Positions 51,125 through 60,546 are shown, counted from the stretch's first letter. The stretch is DNA of 64,000 bases from Streptantibioticus ferralitis (GCF_029223525.1 NZ_JARHTQ010000003.1:186001-250000); one strand, 5' to 3'. Notes: generated from the letters alone by a model not told the origin. Numbers and translations: made by a program.

Positions 51125-52039
51125 CTACAGCGCCGCCACCTCCGCTGCCGTGGGGTACGACTCCTGGGCCCCGGGGCGCGTGACCGCGGCCGCGCCGACC
51201 TTCACGGCGAACCGCACCGCCTCCGCCAGGTCGTCCCCGGCTCCCAACCGCCAGGCCAGCGCGCCGGTGAAGGCGTCGCCGGCGCCCGTGGTGTCCACGG
51301 CCCGCACCCGAGGGCTCGGAATGCGGACGGCGGTGCCGTCGCCCTGTGCGGCCAGGGCGCCCGCCGCGCCCAGCGTCACCACCACCGAGCGGGGCCCGCG
51401 GGTCAGCAGCGCCTTGGCCCAGGCCTCCGGAGTGCCTTCCGCGGCCGCCGGGTCATCGCGCAGCAGGAACCGTGCCTCGTGCTCGTTGACCACCAGCAGG
51501 TCGCAGGCGGCGAGCGTGTCGACGGGCAGCGGGGCGGGCGGGGACGGGTTGAGCACGACCCTGGTACCGGCCCGCCTCGCCGTGGCGACCGCTTCCGCCA
51601 CGGTGTCCAGCGGGATTTCCAACTGCAGCGAGACCACCCGGGCCGCCGCCAGCAACTCTCCGGCCGCCCGCAGGTCGTCGGGCGTCAGACGTGCGTTGGC
51701 GCCGGGGGAGACCACGATGCTGTTGTCGCCGGAGGGATCCACCGTGATCAGCGCGACACCGGTGGGCGCGCCTCCGACGAGGACGCCGGAGGTGTCGACC
51801 CCCGAGGCGCGCTGGGTGTCCAGCAGCAGGCGGCCGTACGGGTCGTCGCCGACCCGCGCGAGCAGACCCGTGGTGGCGCCCAGCCGGGCGGCGGCGACGG
51901 CCTGGTTGGCGCCCTTGCCGCCCGGGTGGGTGGCCAGGTCGGAGCCGAGTACGGTCTCCCCGGCCGCTGGTCGGCGATCGACGGCGACCACCAGGTCGGC
52001 GTTGGCCGACCCGACGACCAGCAGATCGTAGCCGTGCAT
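51125..52039 (-). CDS. rbsK: Ribokinase
   Basis: 304 residues; ATG 52039 with GAGGAG upstream (the frame is open to 52087). PfkB family: YDLLVVGSANADLVVAVDR, THPGGKGANQAVAAARLG, the lid region, LNPSPPAPLP, VNEHEARFLL, TLGAAGALAAQGDGTAV and the ATP/anion-hole motif DTTGAGDAFTGALAWRLG with catalytic Asp. It phosphorylates ribose at O5. No rbs transporter is adjacent. It is divergent from recD2 across 119 bp. Confidence 0.93.
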   Translation of the reverse strand: MHGYDLLVVGSANADLVVAVDRRPAAGETVLGSDLATHPGGKGANQAVAAARLGATTGLLARVGDDPYGRLLLDTQRASGVDTSGVLVGGAPTGVALITVDPSGDNSIVVSPGANARLTPDDLRAAGELLAAARVVSLQLEIPLDTVAEAVATARRAGTRVVLNPSPPAPLPVDTLAACDLLVVNEHEARFLLRDDPAAAEGTPEAWAKALLTRGPRSVVVTLGAAGALAAQGDGTAVRIPSPRVRAVDTTGAGDAFTGALAWRLGAGDDLAEAVRFAVKVGAAAVTRPGAQESYPTAAEVAAL

Positions 52040-52158
52040 CCTTGAGCTCCTCACGTTGTCCACAGGCATCCGCGATCGGTTGTCCACAGGCCGGCCGGGC
52101 TGTCGGCGGCCGACGGTAACGTCGTATCAGTTCGTCGCCACGGAGGGAGGGCGGGTCG

Positions 52159-54405
52159 ATGGGGGCTGGACAGAATGCCGCCGCAGGAGGGTTCCGGTTG
52201 ACCGTCCTTGAGGGCGTGCTGGAGCGGATCACCTACGCGAACGAGGAGAACGGCTACACCGTGGCCCGGGTCGACACCGGCCGGGGCGCGGGTGACCTGC
52301 TGACCGTCGTCGGGGCGCTGCTGGGGGCGCAGCCGGGGGAGTCGCTGCGGATGGAAGGGCGTTGGGGCTCTCATCCGCAGTACGGCAAGCAGTTCACCGT
52401 TGAGAACTACACCACCGTCCTGCCCGCCACCATCCAGGGAATCCGGCGGTACCTCGGCTCAGGCCTGATCAAGGGCGTCGGCCCGAGGATCGCCGAGCGC
52501 ATCGTCGAGCACTTCGGCACCGACACGCTGGATGTGATCGAGCAGGAGCCGAAGCGGCTCATCGAGGTTCCGGGGCTGGGCCCGAAACGCACCAAGAAGA
52601 TCGCGGCGGCGTGGGAGGAGCAGAAGGCGATCAAGGAGGTGATGGTCTTCCTCCAGGGCGTCGGCGTCTCCACCTCCATCGCGGTGCGCATCTACAAGGA
52701 GTACGGCGACGCCTCGATCTCCGTGGTCCGGAACCAGCCGTACCGGCTGGCAGCCGATGTGTGGGGCATCGGCTTCCTCACCGCCGACAAGATCGCGCAG
52801 GCCGTGGGCATCCCGCACGACAGTCCGGACCGGGCCAAGGCCGGGTTGCAGTACGCCCTGTCGCAGGCCACCGACAACGGCAACTGCTTCCTGCCCGAGG
52901 AGCGGTTGATCGCCGACGCCGTGAAGCTGCTCCAGGTGGACACCGGGCTGGTCATCGACTGCCTGGGGGAGCTGGTCGCGGAGGAGGGCGTGGTACGCGA
53001 GCGGGTACCCGATCCGCAGGGAGGGGATCCGCTCGCGGCGGTCTATCTGGTGCCGTTCCATCGCGCCGAGATCTCGCTCGCCGGTCAGCTGCTGCGGCTG
53101 CTGCGTGGCTCGGAGGACCGGATGCCCGCCTTCCGCGACGTGGCCTGGGACAAGGCGCTGGCCTGGCTCAAGGACAGAACGGGCGCGGATCTGGCCCCCG
53201 AGCAGGAGCAGGCGGTGCGGTTGGCGCTCACCGAGAAGGTGGCGGTGCTGACCGGTGGCCCCGGCTGCGGCAAGTCGTTCACGGTGAAGTCGGTGGTGAC
53301 GCTCGCCCGCGCCAAGCAGGCCAAGGTGCTGCTCGCCGCGCCCACCGGCCGTGCGGCCAAGCGGCTCGCCGAGCTGACCGGCGCCGAGGCGTCCACCGTG
53401 CACCGCCTGCTGGAGTTGAGACCCGGCGGCGACGCGGCGTATGACCGGGACCGGCCGCTCGACGCGGATCTGGTGGTGGTCGACGAGGCCTCCATGCTTG
53501 ATCTGATCTTGGCGAACAAGCTGGTCAAAGCAGTGCCGCCGGGTGCCCATCTGCTGTTCGTGGGCGATGTGGACCAGCTGCCCAGCGTCGGCGCGGGCGA
53601 GGTGCTACGGGATCTGCTGGCCGAGGGCAGCCCGATTCCCGCGGTGCGGCTGACCCGGATCTTCCGGCAGGCGCAGCAGTCCGGTGTGGTCTCCAACGCA
53701 CACCGGATCAACTCCGGTGTGCCGCCGATCACCCAGGGGCTCGCCGACTTCTTCCTGTTCGCCGAGGACGACACCGAGGAGGCCGGGCGGCTCACCGTGG
53801 ACGTGGCGGCCCGGCGCATCCCGGCGAAGTTCGGGCTCGATCCACGCCGCGATGTGCAGGTGCTGGCCCCGATGCACCGCGGGCCCGCGGGCGCCGGCGC
53901 GCTCAACGGGCTGCTTCAGCAGGCGATCACCCCGGCCCGCCCCGATCTGCCGGAGCGCCGTTTCGGCGGCCGGGTCTTCCGGGTCGGCGACAAGGTCACC
54001 CAGATCCGGAACAACTACGAGAAGGGGGCCAACGGCGTCTTCAACGGCACGGTGGGTGTGGTGACCGCGCTCAGTACGGAGGAGCAGCGGCTTGTGGTGC
54101 GCACCGACGAGGACGAGGAGGTCGGGTACGACTTCGACGAGCTCGATGAGTTGGCCCATGCCTATGCCGTGACCATCCATCGCTCACAGGGCAGTGAGTA
54201 TCCGGCCGTGGTGATCCCCGTCACCACGGGCGCGTGGATGATGTTGCAGCGCAATCTGCTCTATACCGCGGTTACCAGGGCAAAGCGCCTTGTGGTGCTG
54301 GTGGGGTCCCGTAAGGCCATAGGACAGGCGGTTCGTACCGTTTCCGCAGGCCGTCGTTGTACCGCCCTTGACCACCGGCTGATGGGCGCCCTCCGAGAGG
54401 GCTGA
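52159..54405 (+). CDS. recD2: RecD2-type 5'-3' DNA helicase
   Basis: 748 residues from ATG 52159. An N-terminal RecD2 OB-like region (VLERITYANEENGYTVARVD) and helix-hairpin-helix repeats (GIRRYLGSGLIKGVGPRIAE; EVPGLGPKRTKKIAAAWEE) precede the SF1B helicase core: Walker A TGGPGCGKSFT, Walker B VVVDEASMLD, LFVGDVDQLPSVGAGEVL, LTRIFRQ and the C-terminal AYAVTIHRSQGSEYP with RNLLYTAVTRAK. RecD2 proteins act in replication-fork and recombination repair without RecBC. The gene is intact and full length. Confidence 0.96.
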   Translation: MGAGQNAAAGGFRLTVLEGVLERITYANEENGYTVARVDTGRGAGDLLTVVGALLGAQPGESLRMEGRWGSHPQYGKQFTVENYTTVLPATIQGIRRYLGSGLIKGVGPRIAERIVEHFGTDTLDVIEQEPKRLIEVPGLGPKRTKKIAAAWEEQKAIKEVMVFLQGVGVSTSIAVRIYKEYGDASISVVRNQPYRLAADVWGIGFLTADKIAQAVGIPHDSPDRAKAGLQYALSQATDNGNCFLPEERLIADAVKLLQVDTGLVIDCLGELVAEEGVVRERVPDPQGGDPLAAVYLVPFHRAEISLAGQLLRLLRGSEDRMPAFRDVAWDKALAWLKDRTGADLAPEQEQAVRLALTEKVAVLTGGPGCGKSFTVKSVVTLARAKQAKVLLAAPTGRAAKRLAELTGAEASTVHRLLELRPGGDAAYDRDRPLDADLVVVDEASMLDLILANKLVKAVPPGAHLLFVGDVDQLPSVGAGEVLRDLLAEGSPIPAVRLTRIFRQAQQSGVVSNAHRINSGVPPITQGLADFFLFAEDDTEEAGRLTVDVAARRIPAKFGLDPRRDVQVLAPMHRGPAGAGALNGLLQQAITPARPDLPERRFGGRVFRVGDKVTQIRNNYEKGANGVFNGTVGVVTALSTEEQRLVVRTDEDEEVGYDFDELDELAHAYAVTIHRSQGSEYPAVVIPVTTGAWMMLQRNLLYTAVTRAKRLVVLVGSRKAIGQAVRTVSAGRRCTALDHRLMGALREG

Positions 54406-54598
54406 CCGGGCAGCAGGACACCCCGGCTCGACGGAGTGATCCTGGGTGTTGAAGGGGTTCCAAGAGGAGGAAGATAGGCACTGCGTGCCACCTTTTGGCG
54501 TCTGGCTGACCCCGGGTGCACGTATGTGTGGCAAATGGGGGAAGGTATTAGCAGTCAGGGCACCTCGAAGAAGAGGCACAACGTCGGTGAGGGATGAC

Positions 54599-55888
54599 GT
54601 GAGCGACAACTCTGTAGTACTGCGGTACGGGGACGGCGAGTACAGCTACCCGGTGGTCGAGAGCACCGTTGGTGACAAGGGCTTCGACATCGGCAAGCTG
54701 CGGGCCCAGACCGGGCTGGTCACCCTGGACAGCGGTTACGGGAACACCGCGGCCTACAAGTCCGCGATTACGTACCTCGACGGCGAGCAGGGGATCCTGC
54801 GCTACCGCGGCTACCCCATCGAGCAGATCGCCGAGCGCGGCACGTTCCTGGAGACCGCGTACCTGTTGATCAACGGTGAGCTTCCGACCGTTGACGAGCT
54901 CAGCTCCTTCAAGGGCGAGATCACCCAGCACACCCTGCTGCACGAGGACGTCAAACGGTTCTACGACGGCTTCCCGCGTGACGCGCACCCGATGGCGATG
55001 CTCTCCTCCGTGGTGAGCGCGCTGTCGACGTTCTATCAGGACAGCCACAACCCGTTCGACGAGACGCAGCGCAACCTGTCGACGATCCGGTTGCTCGCCA
55101 AGCTGCCGACGATCGCGGCCTACGCCTACAAGAAGTCGGTGGGTCAGCCGTTCGTCTACCCGCGTAACGACCTTGGCTATGTCGAGAACTTCCTTCGGAT
55201 GACCTTCGCGGTCCCGGCGCAGGAGTACGAGCTCGACCCGGTCGTGGTGAACGCCCTGGACAAGCTGCTGATCCTGCACGCGGACCACGAGCAGAACTGC
55301 TCGACCTCCACGGTCCGCCTGGTCGGCTCCTCGCAGGCCAACATGTTCGCCTCGATCTCCGCCGGTATCAACGCGCTGTGGGGTCCGCTGCACGGCGGTG
55401 CCAACCAGTCGGTGCTGGAGATGCTGGAGAGCATCCAGGCCAACGGCGGCGACGTCGACTCCTTCATCCGCAAGGTGAAGAACAAGGAGGACGGTGTCAA
55501 GCTCATGGGCTTCGGACACCGTGTCTACAAGAACTTCGACCCGCGGGCCAGGATCATCAAGGCGGCGGCGCACGATGTGCTCTCCGCCCTCGGCAAGTCC
55601 GACGAACTGCTCGACATCGCCCTCAAGCTAGAAGAGCACGCCCTTAGCGATGACTACTTCGTGAGCCGCAAGCTCTACCCGAACGTGGACTTCTACACCG
55701 GTCTGATCTACCGGGCAATGGGCTTCCCCACCGAGATGTTCACCGTCCTGTTCGCGCTCGGCCGCCTCCCCGGCTGGATCGCCCAGTGGCACGAGATGAT
55801 CAAGGAGCCGGGCTCCCGCATCGGCCGCCCCCGCCAGATCTACACCGGCATCGAACTTCGCGACTACGTGCCGGTCGAAGCCCGCTAA
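54599..55888 (+). CDS. citA: Citrate synthase
   Basis: 429 residues from GTG 54599 (MSDNSVVLRYGDGEYSYP), the start of known Streptomyces CitA; the frame is open upstream to 54446 and includes a TTA that is therefore probably not translated. Type I hexameric citrate synthase features: RYRGYPIEQIAE, HADHEQNCSTSTVR (His), GPLHGGANQSVLEML (His), MGFGHRVYKNFDPRA (His plus Asp) and FYTGLIYRAMGFP. It condenses acetyl-CoA with oxaloacetate. A terminator hairpin cluster follows at 56076-56121. Confidence 0.97.
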   Translation: MSDNSVVLRYGDGEYSYPVVESTVGDKGFDIGKLRAQTGLVTLDSGYGNTAAYKSAITYLDGEQGILRYRGYPIEQIAERGTFLETAYLLINGELPTVDELSSFKGEITQHTLLHEDVKRFYDGFPRDAHPMAMLSSVVSALSTFYQDSHNPFDETQRNLSTIRLLAKLPTIAAYAYKKSVGQPFVYPRNDLGYVENFLRMTFAVPAQEYELDPVVVNALDKLLILHADHEQNCSTSTVRLVGSSQANMFASISAGINALWGPLHGGANQSVLEMLESIQANGGDVDSFIRKVKNKEDGVKLMGFGHRVYKNFDPRARIIKAAAHDVLSALGKSDELLDIALKLEEHALSDDYFVSRKLYPNVDFYTGLIYRAMGFPTEMFTVLFALGRLPGWIAQWHEMIKEPGSRIGRPRQIYTGIELRDYVPVEAR

Positions 55889-56532
55889 GCCACCAGCGGC
55901 CTCGGCCGCGGGCGCTGCGGACACTCCTCGTCGAGCGGTCGCCGCGATCCCTGCTCCTCGTCGCTTCCGGCAGCGGCGCGCTCCGGGGCCGGAAGCCGCT
56001 GATGTCACTGCGGCTCGCTTACCAGCGAACACATAAAGGCAGCCCGGCGACGAGCGAACACAAAATGCGCAGAGCGAGCGCCCCGCGCCGGATCCCCCCA
56101 CGGGTCCGGCGCGGGGCGCTCTGGGTCCCGGAAGCGGATCCCCCCACGGGTCCGTACCGGGCGTTCGGATGAGCGCCGAGCGTGATGCGCCATGCCGGGA
56201 CGAAACAGTCCGGGAGGGCCGCTCAAGCTCTCCGGGCTTCGCCCCGGCCACGCGGGCCTGCCGTCCCCCAAGACGGCCTGCCCCACATCGTCACCGAGTC
56301 CGCCGGGAGCCCGGTGATCGATCGGTTAGACCAACGACCCCCCTCCATGGTTACGTTGCCATGAGTGTGATCTAGGTCTCCCCTGATCGTCGCGGTACTC
56401 GGGGGCAAATAGGCACGGGCTACGCCAGATGCACGACGTTTGTCGACACCGCCCCCTGCGCCGAAGCCCGGTTGGCCATCGCGTAGCGTTAAACGCCCAG
56501 TCAGCAGCGGGTGTTGGGGCGGGCGGAACGAA
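55889..56532. other. Long gap after citA with hairpins and a direct repeat
   Basis: No gene found. It holds a strong terminator (56076-56121) and the 20-bp direct repeat CGGATCCCCCCACGGGTCCG at 56089-56108 and 56135-56154. An AT-richer leader precedes the SDR gene. Confidence 0.5.
56076..56121 (+). terminator. 17-bp perfect hairpin downstream of citA
   Basis: The arms 56076-56092 and 56105-56121 pair perfectly around a 12-nt loop, about 190 bp beyond the citA stop. Its loop sequence recurs 46 bp further on. Confidence 0.7.
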
Positions 56533-57300
56533 ATGGTGCGGAACGAGACGGACGGTATGGCGGGCGGGGCGCCCAGGACCGTCGTGGTCACCGGCGGTGG
56601 TACGGGCATCGGGCGGGCGGTGGCCGCGCGGTTCGCCGGGGCCGGTGACGATGTGGTGATCGTCGGGCGGCGCCGTGAGGTGCTGCGGTCCACCGCGGAC
56701 GCGCTCTCCGCCGAGTACGGCCGTACCGTCACCCCCCTCGCCTGCGATCTGGCCGACCCGGACGATGTGGAGGCGGCGCTGGGGCGGCTGCCGGACCGCA
56801 TCGACGTCCTGGTCAACAACGCGGGCAGCCGCGAGGTCCCGGCGGGCGCCGGGCCGCACGCGGTACTGGCCCGCTGGCGCGGTGACTTCGAACGCAACGT
56901 ACTGACCGCCGTGCTGCTCACCGAGTCGGTACGGGACCGGCTCACCCCGGAGCGCGGCAGGGTGATCACCGTGACCTCGCTCGCGGCGCTGCGCGGTGGC
57001 GGTTCGTACGGCGCGTCAAAGGCCGCGCTGCACGCCTGGAACCATTCGCTGGCCGCCCAGCTCGGCCCGCAGGGCGTGACCTGCAACATCGTGGCGCCGG
57101 GTACGGTCGCGGGCACCGAGTTCTTCGGTGCGCGGCTCAACGAAGCGGAGCTGACCCGGCGGGCCGGGCGGACACTGGTCGGTCGGGTCGGTCGGCCGAC
57201 CGATGTCGCGGCCGCGGTGGTGTTCCTGGCCTCTCCGGACGCCGGGTTCATCGCCGGCGAGATCCTCCAGTGCAACGGCGGCGAGCTGCTCGGTCGTTGA
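56533..57300 (+). CDS. Short-chain dehydrogenase/reductase
   Basis: 255 residues from ATG 56533 (ATG 56557 is the alternative; neither has a strong ribosome site). SDR signatures: VVVTGGGTGIGRAVAARF, an Arg pair in VGRRREVL (NADPH), LVNNAGSRE, catalytic Ser in ITVTSLAAL, YGASKAALHAWNHSL (YxxxK), and GEILQCNGGELL. It is 3-oxoacyl-reductase-like; the substrate is unknown. It is convergent with the CopZ-like gene. Confidence 0.92.
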   Translation: MVRNETDGMAGGAPRTVVVTGGGTGIGRAVAARFAGAGDDVVIVGRRREVLRSTADALSAEYGRTVTPLACDLADPDDVEAALGRLPDRIDVLVNNAGSREVPAGAGPHAVLARWRGDFERNVLTAVLLTESVRDRLTPERGRVITVTSLAALRGGGSYGASKAALHAWNHSLAAQLGPQGVTCNIVAPGTVAGTEFFGARLNEAELTRRAGRTLVGRVGRPTDVAAAVVFLASPDAGFIAGEILQCNGGELLGR

Positions 57301-57372
57301 CGCCGCTGGCTGGCGTGGCGCATACGGAGGGCCCCGGACCTGCGTGCGGTCCCGGGCCCGGTGGCCGGTGCG

Positions 57373-57606
57373 TCAGGCGCGGCCGGTGAGTTCGTATCCC
57401 GCCTCGTCGACCGCGCCGCGTACGGCCTCGTCGTCCAGCGGTGCGGTGGCGGTCACCGAGACCTGTCCGGTCTTGGCGTCGGCTTCGACGGCGGTGACGC
57501 CGGGCAGCGCGGAGAGTTCACCGCTGATCGCCTTCTCACAGTGGCCGCAGCTCATACCGGAAACGGTGTAGACGACAGTGGCGGTGTCGGAGTTGATGGC
57601 GGTCAT
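57373..57606 (-). CDS. copZ: CopZ-like copper chaperone (HMA domain)
   Basis: 77 residues; ATG 57606 with GGGAGG upstream. It is a single ferredoxin-like HMA domain with the Cu(I) site GMSCGHCEKAI, the hydrophobic GVTAVEADAKTGQVSV core and a closing AGYELTGRA. It should bind Cu(I) and pass it to a CopA-type ATPase or to CsoR; neither is in the window. A CsoR-type palindrome lies 74 bp upstream, indicating copper induction. Confidence 0.93.
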   Translation of the reverse strand: MTAINSDTATVVYTVSGMSCGHCEKAISGELSALPGVTAVEADAKTGQVSVTATAPLDDEAVRGAVDEAGYELTGRA

Positions 57607-58007
57607 GGACGTCCTCCCGGGGATGCGTGTCCGGTATCGCAGGGGAGACGTATGCCGACTCCCGTACCTTCGGAACCATATACCCCCCGCGGGTATGCCG
57701 GTCGGGTGGGTGGGCTCCCGTGTGTCACCGGGGCGCTGGGTGCGCCAGCGGGGAGGACGCCACGCCAGCTGATGGATCCTCCTGCGGGTGGATGCCGGGT
57801 CGCCCGCTCCTACGCCGTACAGAGCAGGTGTTGTCGTACTGGCGGATGGATTCCCCCGGAGACCTGCTGGATTCACCGGAACGCGATTGCCCGGGCGTTG
57901 AGCCGCCTGGCACTGTCGTCATAGGTCTGGGCTACATCCCGGGGCGGGGCTGTTCAAGGAACCGGGGCCGACGCCGGGGGCCGATACCCGGAATGAGGGA
58001 CGGCGGG
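57607..58007. other. Gap between copZ and dedA genes
   Basis: Apart from the CsoR-type operator at 57680-57696 I see no gene. The reading frame of the DedA gene stays open through it but has no start with a ribosome site before 58008. Confidence 0.5.
57680..57696. promoter_or_regulatory. CsoR-type copper operator
   Basis: ATACCCCCCGCGGGTAT has perfect 6-bp arms ATACCC/GGGTAT around five bases, closely matching the TACCC...GGGTA operators of Streptomyces CsoR. It lies 74 bp upstream of the copZ start. Confidence 0.8.
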
Positions 58008-58772
58008 ATGAGCGTTTCATCGATTGTGTCGGCACTGGACTCGCTGGACTTCACGTCCGCGCTGTCACAGCACATGGCGGGCAACATGCTGTGGGCTTAT
58101 GTCCTGTTGGCGCTGACCACGGCTCCGCCGCTGGTGCCGAATTCCGCTCTGCTGGTGACCGGCGGCGTCCTCGCCGCCAGCGGGCAGCTGAACATCTCCC
58201 TGGTCCTGCTGGTGGTCGCCGGTTCCGCACTCGCCGGTGATCTGGTCATCCACCGCACCGGCCGCGCCGTGAGCGGCCGGGTCCGGGCGCGGCTGTACCG
58301 CCGTCGCAAGCGCGGGCAGCTGCTGGAGTGGGCGGCGGGCCGGATACAGCGCTACGGGATCCCGTTCGTCATCGGCTGCCGATTCCTGCCGAGCGGCCGG
58401 GTGATCGGCGGGCTGGCGGCCGGGATCGTGCGGTACCCCTCGCGCCGCTTCCTGATCGGCGCCGCGGTCGCGGAGGCCCTGTGGGCCACGTACTCCGTCG
58501 GCATCGGCTACCTCGGTGGCGAGGCCACCGGGAACTCGCTCTACGCGATGGGGCTCGGCCTGGGCGTCTCGCTCGGCGTCGCGACGTTGGGCGGCCTGGT
58601 GCAGCTCGCCGCCCGCCGCCGCCACAGCCGGATGTCGTCGCAGGCGGAACTGGTCATCGGTGCCGACACCGATGACCCGGCGCCCTCCCGCACCCCCGCG
58701 ATCGAGGGACCGGCCGCGTTCGAGGGATCGGCCGCCTTCGAGGGACCGGCGCCGGACGCCGCCCGCAGCTGA
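58008..58772 (+). CDS. DedA-family membrane protein
   Basis: 254 residues from ATG 58008 (ATG 57993 in frame is the alternative). SNARE-associated/DedA core: NMLWAYVLLALTTAPPLVPN, ALAGDLVIHRTGRAVSGR, IPFVIGCRFLPSGRVIGGLA (the conserved FxRFxPxxR-type segment) and AVAEALWATYSVGIGYLGG. About five hydrophobic segments. DedA proteins recycle or flip undecaprenyl phosphate or other lipids. The C-terminal 40 residues are acidic and contain AFEGxA repeats. Confidence 0.88.
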   Translation: MSVSSIVSALDSLDFTSALSQHMAGNMLWAYVLLALTTAPPLVPNSALLVTGGVLAASGQLNISLVLLVVAGSALAGDLVIHRTGRAVSGRVRARLYRRRKRGQLLEWAAGRIQRYGIPFVIGCRFLPSGRVIGGLAAGIVRYPSRRFLIGAAVAEALWATYSVGIGYLGGEATGNSLYAMGLGLGVSLGVATLGGLVQLAARRRHSRMSSQAELVIGADTDDPAPSRTPAIEGPAAFEGSAAFEGPAPDAARS

Positions 58773-58804
58773 TCAACGCGCTGGCCGGGCATGGCCGTTG
58801 GGCG

Positions 58805-59404
58805 TCAAGCGGTCGGGGCCTCGGTGCCGCCCATCCGTGCCGAGATCGCCCGCAGCGCCTCGGCCAGGTCATGTGCCGAAGGCGCGCTGTCCGGATCGAT
58901 CATCCACTGCACCATCACGCCGTTCAGTAGCGCGTAGTAGAACGAGCCGACCGTACGCAGCTCCTCCTCGCCAAGCGCGCTCTCCTCAACTCCCAGGAAC
59001 AGCGCGGCCATCCCCGAACGCGCCTGCCGCAACCCCTCGGTGAGGAACGCGCGCACCTCGGGCAGCCGGTCGATCTGCGTGAAGCTCTCGTAGCTGGCGG
59101 CCCAGATGGGCCGTTGCTCGGCAAGGGAGTCGATCATCCGGGTCCAGATCGCGACGAAGCGCTCGACCGGCGTCGCGCCGGGGTCGACTTCGGACGCCAG
59201 CGCCGTGCGCAGTTCATCGCCCCACTCCTCGACCGTCTGCATCAGCGCCGCGTTCAGCAACGCCTCCTTGGAGCCGTAGTGGTAGCCGATGGAGGCCAGG
59301 TTGGTCCCCGAAGCCGCCACGATGTCGCGTGCGGTGGTGCGCGCGTACCCCTTCTCCCGCAGGCAGCGCTTGGCGCCCTCCAGCAGATCTTCGCGATGTC
59401 CCAT
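58805..59404 (-). CDS. TetR-family regulator
   Basis: 199 residues from ATG 59404; an in-frame GTG at 59434 lies inside the operator region. HTH: LLEGAKRCLREKGYARTTAR, IVAASGTNLASIGYHYGS. The effector part has AIWTRMIDSLAEQRPIWAA and GSFYYALLNGVMVQWM. A 29-bp imperfect palindrome (59438-59466) just upstream is the probable autoregulatory site. The target gene is unknown: the only neighbours are DedA (convergent) and another small regulator. Confidence 0.9.
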   Translation of the reverse strand: MGHREDLLEGAKRCLREKGYARTTARDIVAASGTNLASIGYHYGSKEALLNAALMQTVEEWGDELRTALASEVDPGATPVERFVAIWTRMIDSLAEQRPIWAASYESFTQIDRLPEVRAFLTEGLRQARSGMAALFLGVEESALGEEELRTVGSFYYALLNGVMVQWMIDPDSAPSAHDLAEALRAISARMGGTEAPTA

Positions 59405-59437
59405 GGCTCGATCGTAGCCCTGATTCTGACGCACGTC

Positions 59438-59466
59438 CTATACGAACGCGTAAGACGCTTGTATAG
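59438..59466. promoter_or_regulatory. TetR operator candidate
   Basis: CTATAC (59438-59443) and GTATAG (59461-59466) are perfectly complementary, and the inner bases ACGC/GACGC are partly so. It is AT-rich for this genome and lies 34-62 bp upstream of the TetR start. Confidence 0.6.
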
Positions 59467-59540
59467 TTTTCTGTGGGGGTACAACGCGGCGGCGGCGCCA
59501 GAGTCCTGACGCCGCCGTGCCGCGTGGCCCTGCGCCACGC

Positions 59541-59747
59541 TCACCCATCTCGGTTTCTTCGTGACCGGTTGCCCGGTCGTCTGGAGGTCCACAGTCGGAT
59601 GGTGTCCGCATACCAGTACGGCTTGCCGCACTCCACGACGTCCGGCGGCGGCAGCAGGCCGTGTTTGCGATACGAGCGCACGGTGTCGGTGCGCACACGA
59701 ATATGCGCGGCGATGTCCGCGTACGACCACAGGGTTCGGTCCGGCAT
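59541..59747 (-). CDS. Small MerR-like helix-turn-helix protein
   Basis: 68 residues; ATG 59747 with GGAGG 8 nt upstream decides the start. The DNA-binding fold is WSYADIAAHIRVRTDTVRSY with the wing HGLLPPPDVVECGKPYWYAD, followed by a basic tail RRPGNRSRRNRDG. It could be a stand-alone regulator or an excisionase-like protein. No integrase is near. Confidence 0.75.
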   Translation of the reverse strand: MPDRTLWSYADIAAHIRVRTDTVRSYRKHGLLPPPDVVECGKPYWYADTIRLWTSRRPGNRSRRNRDG

Positions 59748-59933
59748 CTCTCGCACCTCCCACAGAGGCAGAGCCACATCGGGCAGTGGCTGTTGAGCAG
59801 CCACTCTGTGTCCGGAGAACGACACCACCCGCCACCGGGCAGGCCCTGTGGACCACCTGTGACGGAGAACCGGCGCAATGGTGACAATCGTGTCGAGAGT
59901 GAGAAATGCCGTCAGGGCCGGGTGCGGCCACCG

Positions 59934-60521
59934 CTACCAGTGGCGGCCGGTTGGCAGGTCGGTCGACTGCGGTGCGCTCAGGTGCAGTACTTGGTAACGG
60001 AGGTCACCGTCCGCCTGCGGCGCGGAGTGCTCCCAGAGGGTGAAGCGGACCAACTCCCAGTGCCGGGGGTCGATGGCGAGTGCCGAGGAATGCACTCCGG
60101 GGGCGGCCGCGTGCTCTCGTAGCGCGTCGAGTTCGCGGGCGACGAGCGAGGTGGGGCCGAGGTGCGGCGGCACGGGCTCGGTGTGGCGGGTCGCGGCGTG
60201 CGGGGTGCTGGCGAAGGCGGGCCCACGCTCGTAGCCGACACCGGTCCAGTGCTCCACCGCCGGCCGCCCGAAGTCGTTCACGATGCCGTGGAATCCGCCG
60301 CCGCCCCACAGGAACCGGTTCATGGCGTCGATGGAGTGCCACAGGTAGAAGGGCGCGTACTGGTTGACCGGCGAGCCGTCCTCCCGCTCACGGACCAGAT
60401 ACGCCTTCAACCCCAGGCCGGGGAAGGCGTCAAGGGCTGCTCCCCGGGTTTTGACGCGGTGCCTGATGATCCCCATGTCGTAGTCGGCGGGCAGCGTGAT
60501 CTGGTACTGCATGGCGTACAT
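59934..60521 (-). CDS. DUF4865 family protein
   Basis: 195 residues from ATG 60521 (ATG 60512 also in frame). DUF4865 landmarks: MQYQITLPADYDMGIIRHRV, GLGLKAYLVRERE, QYAPFYLWHSIDAMNRFLWG and GIVNDFGRPAVEHWTGVGYE. The fold is ferredoxin-like and similar to small monooxygenases; no activity is established. It is 25 bp downstream of a TetR gene on the same strand, a common pairing, so it is probably controlled by that regulator. Confidence 0.85.
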   Translation of the reverse strand: MYAMQYQITLPADYDMGIIRHRVKTRGAALDAFPGLGLKAYLVREREDGSPVNQYAPFYLWHSIDAMNRFLWGGGGFHGIVNDFGRPAVEHWTGVGYERGPAFASTPHAATRHTEPVPPHLGPTSLVARELDALREHAAAPGVHSSALAIDPRHWELVRFTLWEHSAPQADGDLRYQVLHLSAPQSTDLPTGRHW

Positions 60522-60546
60522 GGCGGTCCGAACTCCCCTGGTGTGC

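Noticed and set aside
54446-54598. N-terminal extension of citrate synthase containing a TTA codon
   Set aside because: Known homologues start at the GTG at 54599; the upstream in-frame part has no matching residues, so bldA control of citA is not supported.
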